Shown: in pieces, positions 10,190-22,279 of the stretch
Layout: the number at the start of each line of letters is the position of its first letter
Numbering within the stretch: position 1 is the first letter of the stretch
Origin: Agaricus subrufescens
Lineage: Eukaryota > Basidiomycota > Agaricomycetes > Agaricales > Agaricaceae
DNA: 64,000 nt
Direction of reading: 5' to 3'
Assembly (NCBI GenBank): GCA_029945375.1
Contig: CM057069.1
Location: forward strand, 744,001-808,000
The notes under the pieces: generated by a model
Told to the model about the DNA's origin: nothing
Seen by the model: only the letters and a program-made list of their open reading frames with translations
Database searches by the model: none
Made by a program: the position numbers and the translations under genes

Positions 10190-11394
10190 TATTTTATATA
10201 GGTAGGAGTATGGCACATTGACCATCAAATGCCATGGACATTTACTCCAATAAGCCTGTAAAAAGCGTAAAAGAAGTCTCTTTATTGATATAAGAGTTCA
10301 GGGAAGGGGAAACTTCCTGTAATAGCCCCTTCTATCCGCCGAGTTTCACGCCCACTAAAAATACAGTAAAAGGATGACATGCCGGCTTTCGTGCCGGGAT
10401 CTGAGGACACCAATGGTGATTTGCAAGTACAGACAGGCATTACCAACAGTTTTGCGGATGGTTTCGCTTAAACAAAAACCGAATTGTCTCAAAGCATTCT
10501 TCCCTGATCTTTAATCTGAACTAGACCTTCATTGACTGGGGTTCGTGTTTGTCTGTGGGGAGTGTCTTTCGGTTCCTAGCCGGTCCAGATCGGGTGAAGG
10601 CGAAGGATTACCAATCCCCTGATCTTCCTGGATCTTACAGAACACCACCTTATGCCATTAGACGATAAGATTAGATGGGTTATGAGGCATTAGCCATCAG
10701 AACGGTCAAAGGCCAGGCGTCCAAGGCCCTGACATAACGATCTAAAGGTGAGACTACATCATGAACTATTGCCATTGCTGGCGGGTTTTTCCCTGCGACC
10801 AGGATTCTCATGTCAAGCTTACTATCAACGCGAAGCAGAATGAACAGCATTGCAATGCCTCAACACTATATTTATCATGCAATTTCCGCGTAAAGTTAAA
10901 TGTAGTGTTTTGTAGGTTTTCTCCAGATCGGATCACTACTCGAGCCAACCATGAGTGGCGAGACTGTTTATCGGCCGCATGTGTGCCACAAATTTGGCAT
11001 TGCCATAGCCAGTTTAAACAAGTGTAAACCGTTATGGGTCACGATAGCTATCTCGACCCGGAGTCAGCGGGGCATTCGAGATGCTGAGCATAGAGGGTAC
11101 AAGTCATGGGAATGTTAGAGCATATACTATGACCATGACACTAACATACATGGATCACTCTGAGTTCTGGTGGCGCTGAGATGTTAACAGCCGTGTTAGG
11201 CGTTTCATTTACGGGATTACCGGTGGCAGTGCTAGTCACATGAAGGATTTTCCGTTAATTCCAGCTAATCATCCATGTATCTTTACCACTGCCGTGTCCT
11301 CTACCAACCTTTGAAGGCGATTTATGCATGAGGGATACTTTGTAGAGCTTGTCGTATACTACCTACAGAAGTTTTCAGTGACCAGGTTGTCCCC
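10190..11394. repeat. Spacer repeat S1 of the PPR/mini-gene array
   Basis: This non-coding block is homologous in parts to 13770-14612 (for example around 10340-10500 versus 13955-14120) and to 18640-19260 (around 10880-11090 versus 18790-19020). Its end, near 11180-11395, matches 24300-24470. It shows that the array grew by duplication of a unit including intergenic DNA. No gene was seen. Confidence 0.75.
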
Positions 11395-12362
11395 AGCGCC
11401 CTCCGCCAGCCACCACCTACCCTCGAAGAAGCCCTCCACGCCTCCGCCGTCTCTGCCTCTGAATATGCCCACTGGCAACCCATCCTCCTCCAGCTCTCAA
11501 TTGACTCCGCCGTTCTGAGTCCTCCTCTATCTCGTCACCAACAAGGTCCTCCCGCCATACCCACGGACCCATGCTCGACCTCGTTTATGCCCACCCTACC
11601 TCCCCCAACAAGGTCCACGAACTCCTCATTCTTCTCGCTGCCGTTCAGCTCACACGTCTTGTCTTTATTTTGCCCCCCCAGCGTCTCGCAAAGACCTTTC
11701 TATCCATCTGGATACAGCACCCCGCAGCCTATTTCAACTTCATGCTCCAGGCCATCTGTTGCATCCCTAATCACACTGTCAAAAGCGTCACATCGCTGTT
11801 CTCCTCAAAGGCGTGGAATCTCGTCAATTCAAACTCACATGACACTTATGAGATGCTACTCAACGACCGGTTTGTCACTCTCCGACTGACTAGGTACGTT
11901 CAGTCTTGCATGGTCCGAGAAGGCTTTGTTCCTCCAGCGTCACACCTTGAAGAGTATCTGCAGTTTTTTGCCAAAAAGCAGGGATATCTCCGATGCCAAG
12001 AAAAATTACAATGCGATTCACGTCAAATCACCCCCCTGCAGACGATAGGATATTCTTTCTCAACCCGTCTTCCATACTCCAACTACGCGCCAACACCCTC
12101 ATGCTGGGCACCCATCACTCTGTACAATCAGCCTTTGGTTTCCTCCATAAACTTGCCGCCGTCCAACCTTAACCAACCATCATCATACCCTCTGTCAAAC
12201 ACAGCAATCGCACTCTCCACCATCTCATCCACACAAAATTTAGAAGCGTATATGAATTCTCGGCCGCTCTCACCGTCCTCATCCGAGATTCTAGGTGTAC
12301 ATCATTACACCTGATGAAATATTTTCGCAAGGTCACCGGAGGTCGCCCACAAGTGGTCGCAT
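11395..12362 (+). pseudogene. Partial PPR-like copy C, frameshifted
   Basis: This stretch aligns with about 6650-7675 of the intact PPR-like gene, starting after the presequence and stopping inside the coding region. Recognisable pieces are MLDLVYAHP, DTYEMLLNDRFVTL and MVREGFVPPASHLEEYL, but they fall in different frames and are separated by small indels and stops. There is no start region and no 3' half. The right end joins directly onto the 3' flank of mini-gene 3, which marks a rearrangement junction at about 12362. Confidence 0.8.
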
Positions 12363-12682
12363 ATTCTACAAATTGGTGAACGAGAGAATAAAATTTCTTG
12401 GTGCACTCTCATTGGTCAATGATTGTCAGGAGCCTCTCAATGAGGCTATAAATCTGAGTTTGTCATAATCCCGTAGTCTTTTAAATTAAATTTTGAGTGA
12501 AAGCTTTTCTTGCATCAATGCAACACTTTCAGAGGGTAGGCCCTTTGACCTGGAGTAAGCTTATTAATAAGTACTGGAATGAGAAGCGCATGAACCGAAG
12601 CGGAGTCTTTGATAGATGATGTACAGAGACGAAGTCATTCGCACTATGATCAATACAAGTCCGTATTACTATGTCAGCTGCT

Positions 12683-13327
12683 TCAGTCCGTGCCACTAGT
12701 AGTGACAATGTTTATGTTATTACTAGACCCGTTAACTACAAGGCTGTTGTCGTGAATGTAGATATTCGTATACCGGGCGATGATATACTGCCTAATGTTA
12801 CTGGCAGTAACCCGTTGTCGAACTGTCTGATAATTGAGAGTCCCAGACCGGTCAGAGGGGCCTTCCTGTTGTAGTAGCAGTGCACGACAGGAACACACAC
12901 ACCTGACTGGCTGAATTAGGACCAGAAGCTGAATCGCCGTGGATTTGTGAGTTGCGGAGATCCTCTTCGATCTCCTGAAGTAAGGTAAGCGGTTCACAGC
13001 TATAATCAACTGTTGTTGCAGTTCCGTTTGGCATCTGGGATTCTACCTGAGGGGAATTCAGCCCGACCACCTGGGCGTCTAACTTAAACGCTCACTCGTA
13101 AAATCTCGAGAGCATACCGAAGCTTGTCTCGGCATTTCCTTAACATCCGTTTATTTGAGTTGAAGCTGAATAGTCTCCTGAGCCTCGAGCGTTGGAAATG
13201 CTTTTCAAGTATTTCTTCTATCGACTGTGTTATGCTAACATTTTGATTTCTGTGTGATAAACGATCCTTGAAAGCTGCTAGGCAGGAGGGTGGCTTACCG
13301 TAACGCTCTTTGCACAGGATCTGCCAT
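12683..13327 (-). pseudogene. Mini-gene copy 3, splice acceptor of intron 3 lost
   Basis: Exons 1 to 3 are like the other copies (MADPVQRAL; SIEEILEKHFQRSRLRRLF; LLQEIEEDLRNSQIHGDSA), and exon 4 (SNIRQYIIARYTNIYIHD, NGSSNNINIV) is intact. The acceptor of intron 3, CAAG in the other copies, reads CAAT here: the plus-strand CT at 12833-12834 has become AT. Unless another AG is used (one lies upstream within the intron), the last exon cannot be joined in frame. It is therefore probably a recent pseudogene, or makes a truncated product. Confidence 0.55.
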
Positions 13328-13770
13328 GAACAGAGAGCTTTAGATGAGATTGTTTTTGAGTGGGATGAATGGGTGGGTGTTTAACAGACGGTAGGATTAG
13401 ATGAGTTTTATATTAGCTTTATTCTTCCCGGTTTTATGGCATGTCCTCCCTCCGACGGTCCCTAAAGCTAATCTAGGGTTACCCTCTAACGGTCCCCAAA
13501 GCTGGAACTAGGATCTGATCTTTGCTTGGCTCCTCCGGAAGACGTAAGCATCAGATCTTTCCACTGATGAGAGACGCCACAGCCTGACACTCAGGCCGAT
13601 GCCATCTCTGATTGATTTTTAATTTTGTTTTCTGCGTGATAAACGATCCTTGAAAGCTGTTAGGCAGGAGAGTGGCCTACAGTAACGCTCATTGCACAAA
13701 ACTTTCCAAGGACAGAGAGCTTTAGATGAGATTGGTTTCGAGTGGGACGAATCGATGGGTGATCATCAGA
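13250..13770. repeat. Duplicated exon-1 block flanking a 190-bp unique insert
   Basis: The intron-1/exon-1 region of mini-gene 3 (about 13250-13400) recurs at about 13625-13770 with the same ATAAACGATCCTTGAAAGCT core. The block between (about 13430-13620) has no counterpart at the other copies and contains internal near-repeats (GGTCCCTAAAGCT / GGTCCCCAAAGCT and two CAGATCTTT/CTGATCTTT pieces). The second exon-1 block has no exons 2-4 attached and has lost a usable ATG context. Confidence 0.65.
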
Positions 13771-14612
13771 TGGTAGGACTAGATGGATTTCATACAGGTA
13801 GGAGCAAGATACATTTTAGCCGTCAAACCCCCTTGTTTGATCAATTTTATGGGCTTGTAAAAGAAGTTTCTTTATTAATATAAGACGTCGCCGCTATTCT
13901 GGGAGGGAACCGAAAGGTGGCGTTTGCTGTAAAAGCTCCGGATGTTTGCTAAACTTTGCAGGTGGTAAAAATAGAGTAAAAGGACAACATCCCAGCTTTC
14001 GTGCTGGGATCGGAGGAGATCAATGGTAATTTGCAAGTACAGACAGACACCGCCAACAGTTTTGTGGATGGTTTCGTTTAAGCAAAACCAAATTGTCTTA
14101 TGAAAGGCAACAGGTATCTGTGTTTGTCTCATATTCGGAAGACCTCGTAGCCATAAGCCATTGGCTCGTCCATATTGCCCGACTTGTGAATTGTGACGGA
14201 TGACGTGGTTGATTCATGATTTGACGCATCAGTATTGTACCACCCCTGCCTCCATTTGACAACTGTTTGTCTGCTGTGGATTACCCTGAGTTCGGGTGTT
14301 GGGATGGTAGCATCCGAGAAGGGGCAGTCGGAGTGTGAATTTCCATTATGAGATAGATCTTCTTCCCGTGCCAGCACTGCCAGGCCCTTCATTAAATCAT
14401 TGAATTCATCCGGGCAGCAAGGAGGGTCACATGAATGATTTTCTTTGCGCCATACCTCAAATGTGAAATGCCGGGTCAGATCTCGGATCTGATCAATGAT
14501 TGATTCAATCTTTGTTACGGACCACGGACCACGGTGTCCTCTAACCCCTTAAGGCTTTTGGGTTGGGCATGCAGAGGCCCAGGCTCCTACCCAGCTCGCT
14601 CACGTGCGTACG
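13771..14612. repeat. Spacer repeat S2 of the PPR/mini-gene array
   Basis: This block is homologous to the first part of spacer S1 (matching runs around TTTGCAAGTACAGACAG and GGATGGTTTCG). It leads directly into PPR copy B. No gene was seen. Confidence 0.7.
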
Positions 14613-16575
14613 TCCTCGTAGCTGACACTTATGAAATGCGCTCAACGACCGCTTTGTTACTCTCCAGCTGACCAAATACGTTCAGTCTCGCATGGTCCGA
14701 GGGGGTTTTGTTCCTCCAGCGTCACACCTCGAAGAGTATCTGCGGTTCTTTGCCAAAAATGGGGCCATTCACGATGCCAAGAAATATCACAATGCGATTC
14801 ACGCCCAGTCACCCCCTGCAGACGATAGCACATTCTTTCTCAACCCATACCCCAACTACGCGCCAACACTCTCATGCTGGGTACTCATCACTCCATACCA
14901 TCAGCCTTTGGTCTCCTCCGCAAACTTGCCGCCGTCCAACCTCAGCCAACCGTCGTCGTACCCTCTGTCAAACACAGTACCCACACTCTTCACCATCTCA
15001 TCCACACAAAATTTAGAAGCGTATATGAATTCACGTCCACTCTCACCGTCCTCATCCGAGATTCTAGGTGTACATCATTACACCTGATGAAATTTTTTCG
15101 CAAAGTCCCCGGAGGTCGACCCACCGTTGCCGCATATACGGTCATCATACGAGGGTTATTACAAAGAGGCGACGCTGTGAACGCCGTATCATACTGGAAA
15201 AAGCTTTTCAAGAGTGGCTTGGTGATCGATTCAGAGGCTTTGGCGGCGGGTGTCGCAGCCATTACCAGAGTCAGTAGACCATACGACACCTTTATGCTAC
15301 TCAAACAATTCGGCTTACATCGTGATTCTATATCGCATACACCAACTATCGGAAGATTCAAAAAAGTCACGCTACAAAAATCCGTCAAGGTGACTCAAGA
15401 AACCATAAATGATTTCATGGTTTCACTCAACCGCATAGAACAACCCGACATAGTCTTTCGATTATGGGATCACATGGAAATCCTGTACAGCGTGTCACTC
15501 AACGCATTATCGCTTTCTATATCATTGCAATCAGCGCGACTGGCGCATAAATTAGACAATACACTCTCCGGTGCCCTCGCCCACCTATACCTCAAAATTC
15601 CCTTCCGTCGACATCCCTATACCTCCTCACTAATACCTCAACCCGACGCCGTTTCAAATATCACCTCCATACTATACGATTCGAATAAAAATCAACCTAG
15701 AGCTTATCGTTCAAGAATCTGGCACGATCTAGACCCACTAAATGCGGTAAAAAAGTTTTTTTGCAAGTTTTGTTTGGGATGGCTGTAGAGAGGGATGGGA
15801 ATGGCGAGAGGAGAGTTGAAGAGATGTTGAGGGTGGAGAGTCCGGCTAGTGCGGCGAGGACTTCTGTGGATGATGATCCTGCTGCAGGGTTAGGGTTTGG
15901 GTTCAAGAAGTTGAAGGGGTTCAACTATGTTTTTGAACCCTTTGATAACCTGTTCAAGGGCCCGATGCCATCGACATCGCTATCGACATCATCAACATTA
16001 TCATCATCGACATCATCATCAACAGCAAGACAATCATCAATTCAATCACATTACCCTTCAGTATTTCTGACAAACGCGAATTGCCTACAATATATTTTAT
16101 TATTGACGCTGTGCAAACGGTCTCATGAAATACCACTTTTATTAGCGTGGATGAAGTTTCTCGGGATTTTACCGTCGATTTCGACGTTGGCGTTGAGTTT
16201 GGCTGTTTGGAAGGAGGTGAGTAGTCAGGCGCCTTTGATTGAGAGTATTCATTGGGTTGCCACCGGTGATGGTGTGGAGGAGACGGAAGGTGGGAGTGGG
16301 GGTAGGGAGGAATATGAGAATGATGGGAGGGAGTATGTGAGGCTGGTGAAGTGGATGAGGGATTGGGTTAGGGAGAAGAGGGTGCCGAGGGAGGAGGTTG
16401 TTGGGAAGTGGATGAAGATTGTGAGGGATGTTAGGGAGGTGAAACGGTGATTGTATATTGTAATAAGATTATATGTATTATTGGAGTGGGTTCAAATTGT
16501 TTAATATTTTATGGATGAGGTTGTTGAGTTTGGACGTGGGAGATTTGTGGGTTGGGTTCATAGCGGCGACGGTTT
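14613..16575 (+). pseudogene. PPR-like copy B, long but frameshifted
   Basis: This is the closest copy of the intact PPR-like gene, matching about 7145-9095 including the 3' flank; the first 200 codons and the promoter are missing. At least three frame disruptions are visible against the parent. Two bases are missing in the ATGAAATGC region near 14637, 7 bp are missing near 14847, and one A is missing from an A-run near 15750 (six A instead of seven). The remaining coding sequence is still highly similar (KFFRKVPGGRPTVAAYTVII, KWMKIVRDVREVKR and the TGA are preserved), so the duplication is recent. No upstream start or targeting sequence exists. Confidence 0.85.
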
Positions 16576-17517
16576 ATTGGCGCATTTACTTTTGGTGTTA
16601 ACGGTCTTTGGATCCCGAACAAGCGTCATCAATTCCTGACACTGTACACAACGAGCCTTTGCGAGCAACAGTAACCGTAGCATCCGATCGCAGTAGTCAA
16701 TACGACCCAGTTTGTGCGAGTCACATATCATGCGCCACAACAGTAGATTCATCTCTGATATCTTCTCCGTTTGTCAAAAGCATGTTGGATGATGATGATG
16801 ATGATGATCTAGATGATGTCTCACCCACAGCTTGACGTTGAATGTTTTGAAAATTCGCTGCTTTCGTATGATTTCATTCACGATTTTTTAATATCATTTC
16901 CTTTTCCTTTCTTTCGTTTTCATAGCAGCAATAGATTGCTTCACGCTATGTGACAAGTATTTCTGATGTCCATTATCCCGAAAAAAACATCTCTAAATCG
17001 TCCATGCGTTTGAATTTCTAAATCAACTCCTTCTTTTGAATTCTATAACACTTCGTAATAATCGATATCTGTAGAAGAGTGTTAATCATATGCTAATGAC
17101 TTAGTCTCTGTACGTCGTCTATCAATGACTCTGCTTCGGTCCAGCCGCTTCTGATTCCAGTACCTGTTAATAGGTTCGCCCACGTTCGACCGTTGTGTTA
17201 ATGTGAGAAGCTATAATTCCAAATTTAAGTCAGACTATGGAGCTATCACAAAATCACGGCAAGTCCAAGTCACAGATACTAAGGCCCAAGGTTGGCACTG
17301 ACCGAACCCGATCAGGGTTGTCGGCGTTCACGAATATGCATATTATTAGATGTTAATAATCACCGTAAGGACAGATAGATTTACCGGGCATCCGCATTAT
17401 CAGAGCGCGGGACAAGAATTGGAAGGGTATGAAGGAAGGTGCAAACAATATTAATGGGGCCCAACAACAAAACGCAAGAAAAAAAATACACTACGTATAA
17501 TACAAATTTCTATTATG
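16576..17517. other. No clear gene; GAT microsatellite and inverted flank piece
   Basis: A (GAT)n tract lies at about 16788-16812 in a short plus-strand frame (16608-16835, about 75 aa ending in an Asp run) that has no recognisable domain. About 17085-17195 is an inverted copy of the mini-gene 3' flank found forward at about 12530-12640. Apart from this I see nothing supportable. Confidence 0.5.
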
Positions 17518-18174
17518 TCAACTGCTTCTGTCCCGGCGACCGGTGACAATGGTTATGTTATTACCGGACTCGTCAACTGCAAGGCTGTTGTCGTGAATGT
17601 AAATATTTGTAGACCGGGCAATGATATACTGCCTAATGTTACTGGCAGTTACCCGTTGTTGAATTGTCTGATACTTGAGAATACCAGAGCGGTCAGAGGA
17701 ACCTCCGTGCTGTAGTAGTGCGAAGCATGAACTCACCTGACTGGCTGAGTTAGGCCCAGGAGCTGCACCACCATGGATATCCCGTGAGTTGCGGAAATCC
17801 TCCTCGATCTCCTGGAGTAAGGCAAGTGGTTCATAACTATAATCGACTGTTGTTGCAGTCTCGTTTGGCGTCTGGGATTCTACCTGAGAGGAAGTTAGCC
17901 TTTGGAACTCCTTGGCGTCTAATTTAGACACTCACTCGCAGAATCTCCAGAGCATGCCAAAGCTTGTCTCGGCATTTTACCAAGATCCGTTTATTTGAAT
18001 TGAAGCTGAATAGTCTTCTGAATCTCGAGCGTCTGAAATGTTTTTCAAGTATTTCCTCTATCGATTGTGTTATGCTAACATTTTTGGTTTTGTTTTCTTG
18101 GTGATAAACGACCCTTGAAAGCTGTTAGGCAGGAGGGTGGCTTACTGTAGCACTCTTTGTACAGGATCTGCCAT
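17518..18174 (-). CDS. Mini-gene copy 4 (intact four-exon model)
   Basis: Exon 1 is 29 nt from the ATG at 18174 (MADPVQRVL plus two bases) with donor GTAAGC. Exon 2 completes a His codon and encodes SIEEILEKHFRRSRFRRLF and CRDKLWHALEILR. Exon 3 encodes SYEPLALLQEIEEDFRNSRD. Exon 4 encodes TASNIRQYIIARSTNIYIHD and DESGNNITIVTGRRDRSS, then the stop at 17518. All splice sites are canonical, and the whole reads about 155 aa without interruption. This is the clearest model for the family and was used to interpret the others. Function is unknown. The small size and lack of NACHT suggest either a truncated NLR adaptor or a remnant. Confidence 0.58.
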
Positions 18175-18229
18175 AGCTTTAGATGAGATAGTTTTCGAGT
18201 GGGACGAATGGATGGATGTTCATCAGATG

Positions 18230-19259
18230 GTAGGACTAGGTGAGTTTTATACAGCTAAGGGAATGATACATTTTAAGCATCAAACCCCTTGCCAATCAAA
18301 GCGGAATCAAAGTCAAGATTGAAGTTTATGGGCCTCTGACAAGCGTGGAATTGATGCTAGGGTGCATCAATCAGCCACCACAATATTCCATGTTGGGCCG
18401 TTGGCACATTGTACTGCTTTTCATCAGGGGCTCAGGACTTTGACACAAACGTTTTTTAGGACCAATTTACTCACAACTGTTTGCATATCCTCATCAGTGA
18501 AAGAATCAAGTTTATACTGACTACTTGAGCTTGACCCGTACCAAAGGAGTGGGTAAATATGAGAATAACCTGTCGGACCATGAGAGCCATCAGGACAATC
18601 AAAGGCCAAAGGTCCAAGGCGCACTTATCGCCCTCTCGACATTCTGATCTCTCAGTCGCACCATACTAGTATCTACTAATATCTTGAACCGACTATTTCT
18701 GGCGTGTTTGTCCCCGCTCCCAGGATTTCCGTGTCAACTTGCTTACTATTAACGGAAAGCAGAATGAACAGCCTTGCAAAGTCTCAAGACTAAATTTATC
18801 CCGCAAGTCCGGCGTTAGGTCAAATGTTGAGATGTTTCGTAGGTTTTCTCGAGATCGGATCATTACCCGAGTGCAAGGTAAGTGGTGAGGCTGTATATCG
18901 GCCGCACATGTGTCCCAAAATTAGCTTTGCTCAGTTAAACTTGAAGTGTAAACCGTTAGAGATCTATCTCAATCCACAAGACTAGGAGTCACCGGGTCAT
19001 TCAAGATGTTGAGCATAAGACATAAGAATGTTAACAATCTGATTACAAGAGCATCTTCTGCATACACGGTTCGGGCATCGAGATGTTAGACTTAGCACCT
19101 GTGCCAGTTTCATTTTAATTCACTCAGATGGCAAGGCCAGTCACGTGGAGGATTTTCTTTGTGCCACTTGATTCCATGGTGTTCGCTATTGGTGCGCCTT
19201 GAGGCTATTGGATTGAGAGGCATGCAGAGCTCAGCGCATATCACCGACGAGAGCATTCA
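18230..19259. repeat. Spacer repeat S3 of the PPR/mini-gene array
   Basis: The second half (about 18790-19020) matches 10880-11090 of spacer S1, and the last part (about 19200-19260) matches the lead-in to the other PPR fragments (CAGTGACGAGGTTGCTG-like sequence). No gene was seen. Confidence 0.7.
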
Positions 19260-19800
19260 GTGACGAGGTTGCTGCTGGCGGCCCAGCACCTCCTCGATGC
19301 CCTCCACTGGCTACCAGCTTACCCTCACCAATGCGCTCCATGCTTCTGCCATCTCTGCCTCCGAGTACGCCTACTGGCAGCCCGCCCTCCTCCGATCTGC
19401 AATCTACCCCACCCCTGGTAGCACGCCCTCCTGGGTCCTTCATCTTGTTGCCAACATGGTCTGCTCTGCGTGCCTTGCCCTGCTTGGCCTTGTCTACGCC
19501 CACCTCGCCTCCCCCCCGAGATACACAGCCCCTAATTCTCCTCGCTGCCATCCAGCTCATACGTTTCGGTCTCATTGTGCCTCTCTAGCGTCTCGCAAAG
19601 ACTTTTCTATCTGTCTGGATACAGCACTCCGCCACCTATTTCAATCTCATGCTCCAGGTTATCCCATGCATCTCCAGCCACACCATCAAAAGCTCCAATA
19701 TTGCTGCTTTCCTCCTCAAAGCTATGGAATCTCGTCAATTAAAACTCACATCTGATACTTACGGAATGCTAGTCAACGACTGTTTTGTCACTCCCTTTTA
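19260..19800 (+). pseudogene. PPR-like copy D, short degraded fragment
   Basis: This aligns with about 6650-7190 of the intact PPR-like gene. Recognisable words (ALHASAISASEYAYWQP, LVYAHLASPP, WIQHS-like and the KLTSDTYGML region) are spread over different frames by indels. It lacks a start and everything after the first third. Confidence 0.8.
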
Positions 19801-20905
19801 ATGTTACTAACTCATTTTTATATACCATATACGATACTTTATGGCCCATCCGGTGTGCTAGATTTAGTCACTCTCGGTTTATATCTGAAAATACTTCTGG
19901 CCATGCCACAGCCATGCTTCTTAATTGATCGAGTCATAGTGTACTTGGTTCTCAGTTCAGAGACACTCCGAACACGATCCCTGGACACGATTCCAAAAGC
20001 GGTTCAAGAAATAAATCACCCTTTATAGGCTCTCGCAAGGTAAGCTCACTCTCACGTCCTATTTTATGTCTCGGAAAATAACTTTGAATACTCGCAAGAA
20101 CTGCCTAGACAAATAACAGAATAATTTTCAATGTTTGTCTACTAATGACATCGAAAACTCGATTGTTCACTACCATGACAGACTCTATCGCGCCCATCGG
20201 CACTGTGTGAAATACATATTTTCGTCATTAATCAACCCCTTCTCAATCAATTATAACGTGAGCAACAATTATTATCAAGCACCTTAGCTGTGTACTATCC
20301 CTTTTAAGAAAGGGTAGCCCATCAGCCAGGTATCAACCAATGATGGATATCGCTACAGAGGACAGTCACTTCTGGCGGTGATTCCCGGACGACGTTTCAC
20401 CAGCCCTTACCGCAGGCTCCTACTGGACCTCCGTATCTCCTCTGCTGAGCTGCTCGAGGTCACATGGGATGATAAGAGATTAGTGCACTCGGGAAATAAC
20501 TAAACCATCCGTAGAGTACTAGGTTTGGTCTTGCTCACTTCTGTCAAGAATAAACTAACGTATCGTGTACCATTGGCTTCTAGATATATGTTCTATGGTG
20601 AACAAGGCGGTTTTATAACCCACTAGAGCACCATTAAAGCCATGAAATGAATAATGATACGAGTTGCTTAATCACAATCCATTATTACCTGACTGTAAGT
20701 TTACTGGAGCATCGTGATTATGTCTGTCTTCAGTAGCGTTGCTTCAAATAAGTGTATACAAGCGTGACGTTGAGGTCTAATAATCATACAAAATTTGTTA
20801 TGAGGAAGAAAAGCTTGAGGGCAAAGTATTTAAGAGCTGAGGTAACTGATTCAAGGTCGACACTCTATCCGAAATATAATGCGGATGTACATGATGTCAG
20901 TTGCT
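19801..20905. other. No gene recognised
   Basis: No coding region with recognisable similarity was seen. About 19980-20080 resembles 25125-25230 (ACACGATCCC... and TCACGTCC/TCGCGTCC blocks), so part of this spacer is also duplicated to the right. Confidence 0.5.
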
Positions 20906-21541
20906 TTAGTGAGAACCACCAGTGATCATGGTGACATTATTGTTGGACCCATTGATCACAAGACTGTGGTCCTGGACATAGATAATCGTGGACTGGGCAG
21001 TAGAGTAATGTCCGATGTTGGTGGCGGGTATGCGGGCTTGAGCCATCTTGAAAAGAGCGGTCAGGTGACTACTCGTGTGTGAGCGTCTAGCACGCACCTC
21101 GCTGACTGGGTTACCATTCGAGTTCAAGCTATGGCATGGAACCGAACCATATATTTGTGAGTTTTGGATATCTAGCATCTCTTGAAGCAGGGTGAGTTGT
21201 TCATTGATATAGTTGATCGTTGTTGCAGTATCAATCTGGGGTTCTGCCTGAGCGGAAAGTAATGATCATCAGTCAAATTGGCTTAGCTTCTGGGAGAAGT
21301 CCAAATGCTCACCCGTAGAATCTCGAGAATATGTTGAAACTTTTGCCGGCACTTTCTAAATAGTCGTTTATCTGAGCTGAGACTGAAGAGCCTTTTAAAT
21401 CTTGAACGTTGAAGATGCTCTTTAAGAATGTCTTCTAACGACTGTATTACGCTAATGTTTTGGCACAAGTTAGTAATAGCTTCAGCTCTCGTAGAAAAAG
21501 CGGGTCACTGACTGTGATAATCTATGCGCAGAATCTGACAT
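20906..21541 (-). CDS. Mini-gene copy 5 (intact, more diverged)
   Basis: The four-exon layout is the same as copies 1-4, but the sequence is clearly older. Exon 1 encodes MSDSAHRLS with donor GTCAGT. Exon 2 encodes QSLEDILKEHLQRSRFKRLF and CRQKFQHILEILR. Exon 3 encodes NEQLTLLQEMLDIQNSQIYG. Exon 4 encodes IPATNIGHYSTAQSTIIYVQ and INGSNNNVTMITGGSH, with a stop at 20906. Intron 2 is slightly longer (about 66 nt). Preservation of frame and splice sites at this divergence argues that at least some members have been under selection. Confidence 0.55.
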
Positions 21542-21977
21542 GAATATAATCTTTCCAGTAGGATCGGTGTGAGCGGTAGGAATGGATAAGCACTTTTCGA
21601 AAGGATAGAAGCTAAAGCCGGAGTTATACTGGTGTTTATGCGCATTAGGTCGAATGCAGATCTGAGATCCCGGTTCAAAGATTGCTACTCAATTGTGGCG
21701 ACCAATGTGATTTTATCAAAATGTGATGATTGGGGCCGTGAAACATCTCCATTGGTTCAAGACGAGACGAGGTGGGACTATGTGTCAAGATTGCTGTGTA
21801 ACTGTGTTTCCGCTCGCCTGGAGGGAAGAAATCAGCCATGCTACTTGAATTGTAGCTCACACATACTTGGATAACCTCGCAGCAGGGCTCGATAAACATC
21901 GGGGGTCTGTTACGGGGCATAATAAATGCGAGAACCCGAGATAACCAATTAATAACCAATTAATGAACATTCTTGTT
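21542..21977. other. No gene recognised
   Basis: Short open stretches exist on both strands, but none shows a recognisable domain, splice structure or repeat relation. Confidence 0.45.
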
Positions 21978-22130
21978 CTATTCTACACAATCTCGATTGG
22001 TTTTGTGAGGGCTACAGATGATCATGCTATTGTTATTGTCAGACCCACCAATCAAAGAACTGTTATCCTGGATGTCAATATTCGTGGAATGGGCAACGGA
22101 ATATTGAGTACGTTGAGAGTGTCAGACAAC
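21978..22130 (-). pseudogene. Mini-gene copy 6, last exon only
   Basis: On the minus strand this reads TQYSVAHSTNIDIQDNSS and GGSDNNNSMI before a TAG at 21978, clearly homologous to exon 4 of copy 5. Exons 1-3 are absent; immediately upstream lies the 3' end of the GH5-like pseudogene. It is a solo exon relic. Confidence 0.6.
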
Positions 22131-22279
22131 ACATCGAGAGACATCAAGTGTCGAGGAAAAGTGAGACTAGGCAATTCTTTGATCATTGTGGAAGTCAGGA
22201 GCAAATCGCCGAATGATAGAACTGAGGGTGAGGCTCTAGTGCAGACTTAGGGTGAATCTCCATCAAAAAATGGAGAGAA

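Noticed and set aside
16608..16835. A 75-codon frame ending in an Asp run
   Set aside because: The Asp run is a GAT microsatellite; no upstream or downstream exon and no homology recognised.
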